DNA from: Gemmatimonadota bacterium
Lineage (GTDB): Bacteria; ARS69
Reading direction: 5' to 3'
NCBI GenBank assembly: GCA_030747075.1
Contig: JASLLL010000013.1
Coordinates: 1 to 64,000 of the forward strand
DNA length: 64,000 bases
In this document: positions 61,815 through 64,000 of the stretch, piece after piece
Position numbering within the stretch: the stretch's first letter is position 1
Layout of the letters: every line of letters starts with the position of its first letter
Made by a program: the position numbers and the translations under genes
Notes under the pieces: generated by a model
Databases searched by the model: none
What the model saw: the letters and a program-made list of their open reading frames with translations, nothing else
What the model was told of the DNA's origin: nothing

Positions 61815-64000
61815 GTTCCTCCCGCCCCCCCGTCGTTCGATTTGCCCGCCCCCCCGTCGTTCGATTTGCCGTCAAGTTCCGCGTGGAGCTTCTCTTCGCG
61901 CTCCTGATCGTGGTGCTCTTCCGAGAGTATCTCTTCGGCGGCGGGTTGCTTTACGGAACGGACTCGATCCCCGGCGGACTCTTCTTTCGAGGGTTTCTCG
62001 TGGAGTTCGTGCGTGAGTACCATGAACTACCCCGATGGAACCCCTTTATCCTGGGCGGCCTCCCGTTTCTGGACGCGACACACGGAGACACTTTCTTCCC
62101 GAGTTCGGTGCTGCAGTTTCTCTTTCCCGTTCATCGCGGTATGGGCCACAAGCTCGTCCTGCATGTCTTCCTGGCCGGCGCGTTCATGGTGTTCTATCTG
62201 CGTTCACTGCGGATGCGCACGGCCGCGGCGGCCTTCGGCGGACTTGTGTACATGCTTTCGCCGATCCTCGTCAGCTATATCTTTGCCGGTCAGGACGGGA
62301 AGATCTATGTGACGAGCCTCGCGCCGCTGGTGTTCGGGCTGCTGGAGCGCGCGATGGCTCGAGGTGGCATGGTGCGCTTCCTGGGGCTCGGACTTGCGAT
62401 TGGTGTGACCATTCTCTCCGCCCAGATCCAGATGGCCTACCACTGCATGTGGGTGCTGGGTGCGCTCTTTGTGCTCCGTCTATTCCGCGGCAGTTCGGTG
62501 GCGGAGGCCTCGGCTCCCTCGAAAGGGCGTGCCTGCGCGGGGTTCGCCCTGGCGATTGTGGTGGGACTCCTGGTGGCTGCCGTGCAACTGCTTCCGGCGG
62601 TGTCCTATGTGAAGCACCCGGCCGGATTCTCCGTGCGTTCGGAGAAGACCGATTACGAGCACGCGTCCTCGTGGTCGCTGCATCCGGAAGAAGTGGCGTC
62701 GATGATCGTGCCCGAGTTCTGCGATGCGCCGAATGGATACTGGGGGCGGAACCCGTTCAAGCTGAACTCCGACTATGCAGGAATCCTCACGCTGTATCTG
62801 GCGGTTCTGGCCATTGCGCGTCGTCGCGATGCCACGCGTCTCTTCCTTGCGGGGACGGCCGTCTTCGCGGTGGCGTACTCGCTGGGGGGACACACGCCGC
62901 TCCACCCTCTCTTCTATCGAGTGGTGCCGCAGGTGAAGTTGTTTCGCGCTCCGCCGCTTGTGATGTTCGCGGCGGCGTTCTCGCTGGCCGCGCTGTCGGC
63001 GCACGCGATACAGGATCTGCTGGAGCGGCCTGGCGACCGCCGCGCCCTTCGAACGAGCATGGCGTGGGGGGTGGGCGCAGCCGCGCTGATCGCGCTGGCG
63101 GGCGTGTTTGCGGAGGAGGTCGCGGGCCTCTGGAGCCGCTATGCCGGGGGAGACTGGACCGAAGAGAGAATGCGCGCTCTGGAGGCATCGCTGCCTGCTT
63201 TTCGTCGTGCGGCGCTTCTGGTCGCGGGGATTCTCGGGGCGGGCGCGGTGGCTGTGGGGCAGGCGGGGGGCGGGGGAAGCACCCGGAGACTTCTGCCATG
63301 GGTCCTGGGAGTTCTGGTGTTCGCGGACCTGTGGAGAATAGACACGGACTTCATTCGCGTGGAAGACCCCGCAATCTGGACTGAACCGCAGGGCGTGGCG
63401 AAGCTCCTTGCGGAGGAATCCCGCAGCGAGAAGTTCCGTGTCATGCCGGTGGTCCCGGGGACCATGGCCAACGAACTGGGTTACCACGGGATTGAGTCTG
63501 CACTCGGGTTCCATGACAACGAGCTGGCATGGTATCGGGAGCTCCGTTCCGCGCCGGAAGCCGGGAACCTCCTCGCGCAGGTGGGGGAGTCCTTCCCGTT
63601 TCTGCGAGTACTCAACACGAAGTTCGTGCTGTTTGCGCCCGAGGGCGCGCCGAAACTCTGGCCGGTGTCGGATTCGCTGGGGCGTTTTCGCTTGGTGGAG
63701 GACTGGGAGGTCCTTGCGGACCAGAGAGCGGTCCCGGCGCGTTTGGCGGATCCCGAGTTTGACCCGGCGGTCACGGTGCTCCTGGAGGAGGAACCGGAGT
63801 TCGCGGGTCTTCCGACCGCTGCTCGCGGCGACACTTCCGGCCGGGTCACTCGCTATGAGTACCGGGGGAACGAGATCTTTGTGGATGTGTACGCGGAGAG
63901 GAACTCACTGCTCGTTCATTCGGAGAACTGGTTTCCGTACTGGCACGCGTTCGAGGGGGACCGCGAGTTGCCTCTGCTTCGCGCGTACGGAACGGTCCGT
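61811..64000 (+). CDS. YfhO-like polytopic membrane protein (3' partial)
   Basis: The frame opens at GTG 61811, overlapping the previous stop as GTGA, and stays open to the window end (730 codons seen). After a short N-terminal tandem duplication it has an aromatic/hydrophobic segment FRVELLFALLIVVLFREYLF, the conserved periplasmic motif GTDSIPGGLFFRGFL then PRWNPFILGGLPFLD, and many membrane helices, as in YfhO-type GT-C-like proteins that glycosylate lipids or wall polymers. The soluble C-terminal region begins about residue 500. Shorter open frames in other phases across this stretch are shadows. Confidence 0.85.
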   Translation, partial: MSSSRPPVVRFARPPVVRFAVKFRVELLFALLIVVLFREYLFGGGLLYGTDSIPGGLFFRGFLVEFVREYHELPRWNPFILGGLPFLDATHGDTFFPSSVLQFLFPVHRGMGHKLVLHVFLAGAFMVFYLRSLRMRTAAAAFGGLVYMLSPILVSYIFAGQDGKIYVTSLAPLVFGLLERAMARGGMVRFLGLGLAIGVTILSAQIQMAYHCMWVLGALFVLRLFRGSSVAEASAPSKGRACAGFALAIVVGLLVAAVQLLPAVSYVKHPAGFSVRSEKTDYEHASSWSLHPEEVASMIVPEFCDAPNGYWGRNPFKLNSDYAGILTLYLAVLAIARRRDATRLFLAGTAVFAVAYSLGGHTPLHPLFYRVVPQVKLFRAPPLVMFAAAFSLAALSAHAIQDLLERPGDRRALRTSMAWGVGAAALIALAGVFAEEVAGLWSRYAGGDWTEERMRALEASLPAFRRAALLVAGILGAGAVAVGQAGGGGSTRRLLPWVLGVLVFADLWRIDTDFIRVEDPAIWTEPQGVAKLLAEESRSEKFRVMPVVPGTMANELGYHGIESALGFHDNELAWYRELRSAPEAGNLLAQVGESFPFLRVLNTKFVLFAPEGAPKLWPVSDSLGRFRLVEDWEVLADQRAVPARLADPEFDPAVTVLLEEEPEFAGLPTAARGDTSGRVTRYEYRGNEIFVDVYAERNSLLVHSENWFPYWHAFEGDRELPLLRAYGTVR
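61823..61870 (+). repeat. Perfect 24-base tandem duplication
   Basis: Two exact 24-base copies, each coding for RPPVVRFA, lie a few codons after the GTG start of the YfhO-like gene. Identity at every base suggests a recent duplication; the reading frame is preserved. Confidence 0.95.

Noticed and set aside
62035-63384. Plus-strand frame of 449 codons
   Set aside because: It is a shadow of the YfhO-like gene, which is open in another frame from 61811 to the window end and encodes clear membrane helices.

Overview
The window is high-GC (well above 60% by eye), gene-dense bacterial chromosome with no insertion sequence, prophage, integrase or CRISPR array that I could see. Lipoprotein signal sequences, HflKC, a SurA-like isomerase, ABC-type glycan export, GmhA and an LppC-like lipoprotein indicate a Gram-negative-type envelope. 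Housekeeping gene orders resemble those of Bacillota, yet the envelope genes do not. The mix of SpoVG, a membrane pyrophosphatase, SelA, TPR-tailed membrane glycosyltransferases and beta-helix proteins fits an uncultured FCB-type or Eisenbacteria/Krumholzibacteriota-like lineage; this assignment is inference and weak.

Layout. 1-8829: end of a TPR protein, hflK-hflC, mnmA, a strong promoter driving tRNA-Ser(UGA), tRNA-Ser(GCU) and tRNA-Arg(ACG), then a surface gene set (beta-helix protein, alkaline-phosphatase-superfamily lipoprotein, membrane glycosyltransferase with TPRs). 8830-13804: tadA, tRNA-Ser(CGA), tRNA-Ser(GGA), tRNA-Ala(CGC), SRP RNA, dnaX, ybaB, recR, pgsA, pgpA. 13835-18833: pncC/cinA-C, recA, recX, alaS. 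18830-37407: a large polysaccharide locus with a CpsB-type phosphatase, rmlA, rmlD, ABC exporter (Wzm/Wzt), a giant sulfotransferase-like/GT2/GT4 protein, a thymidine-kinase-like/methyltransferase fusion, three minus-strand glycosyltransferases, a GT4, gmhA, a polyprenyl sugar-phosphotransferase, and a flippase-like/udk/UbiA trio. 37432-41139: ispE, spoVG, tRNA-Gln(UUG), prs, rplY, pth. 41222-46524: membrane pyrophosphatase, then rpsF-ssb-rpsR-DUF2232-rplI. 46545-55439: SurA-like lipoprotein, bifunctional nuclease, two Peripla_BP-type lipoproteins flanking a sodium-dependent transporter, selA, and a degenerate BY-kinase/SPOR protein. 55436-64000: smc, ftsY, a sensor with HisKA and receiver but no ATPase domain, and a YfhO-like membrane protein that runs off the window.

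Genes are packed with at least fifteen 4-base start/stop overlaps (ATGA, GTGA, TTGA), so translational coupling is widespread. Enzymes and their RNA substrates share the window: TadA with tRNA-Arg(ACG), MnmA with tRNA-Gln(UUG), and SRP RNA with its receptor FtsY. The most unusual items are the TK-like/methyltransferase fusion, the P-loop-less BY-kinase/SPOR protein, the ATPase-less hybrid sensor, an orphan selA, long acidic tails on ribosomal proteins bL25, bS6 and bL9, and a possible non-canonical AUC start in tadA.
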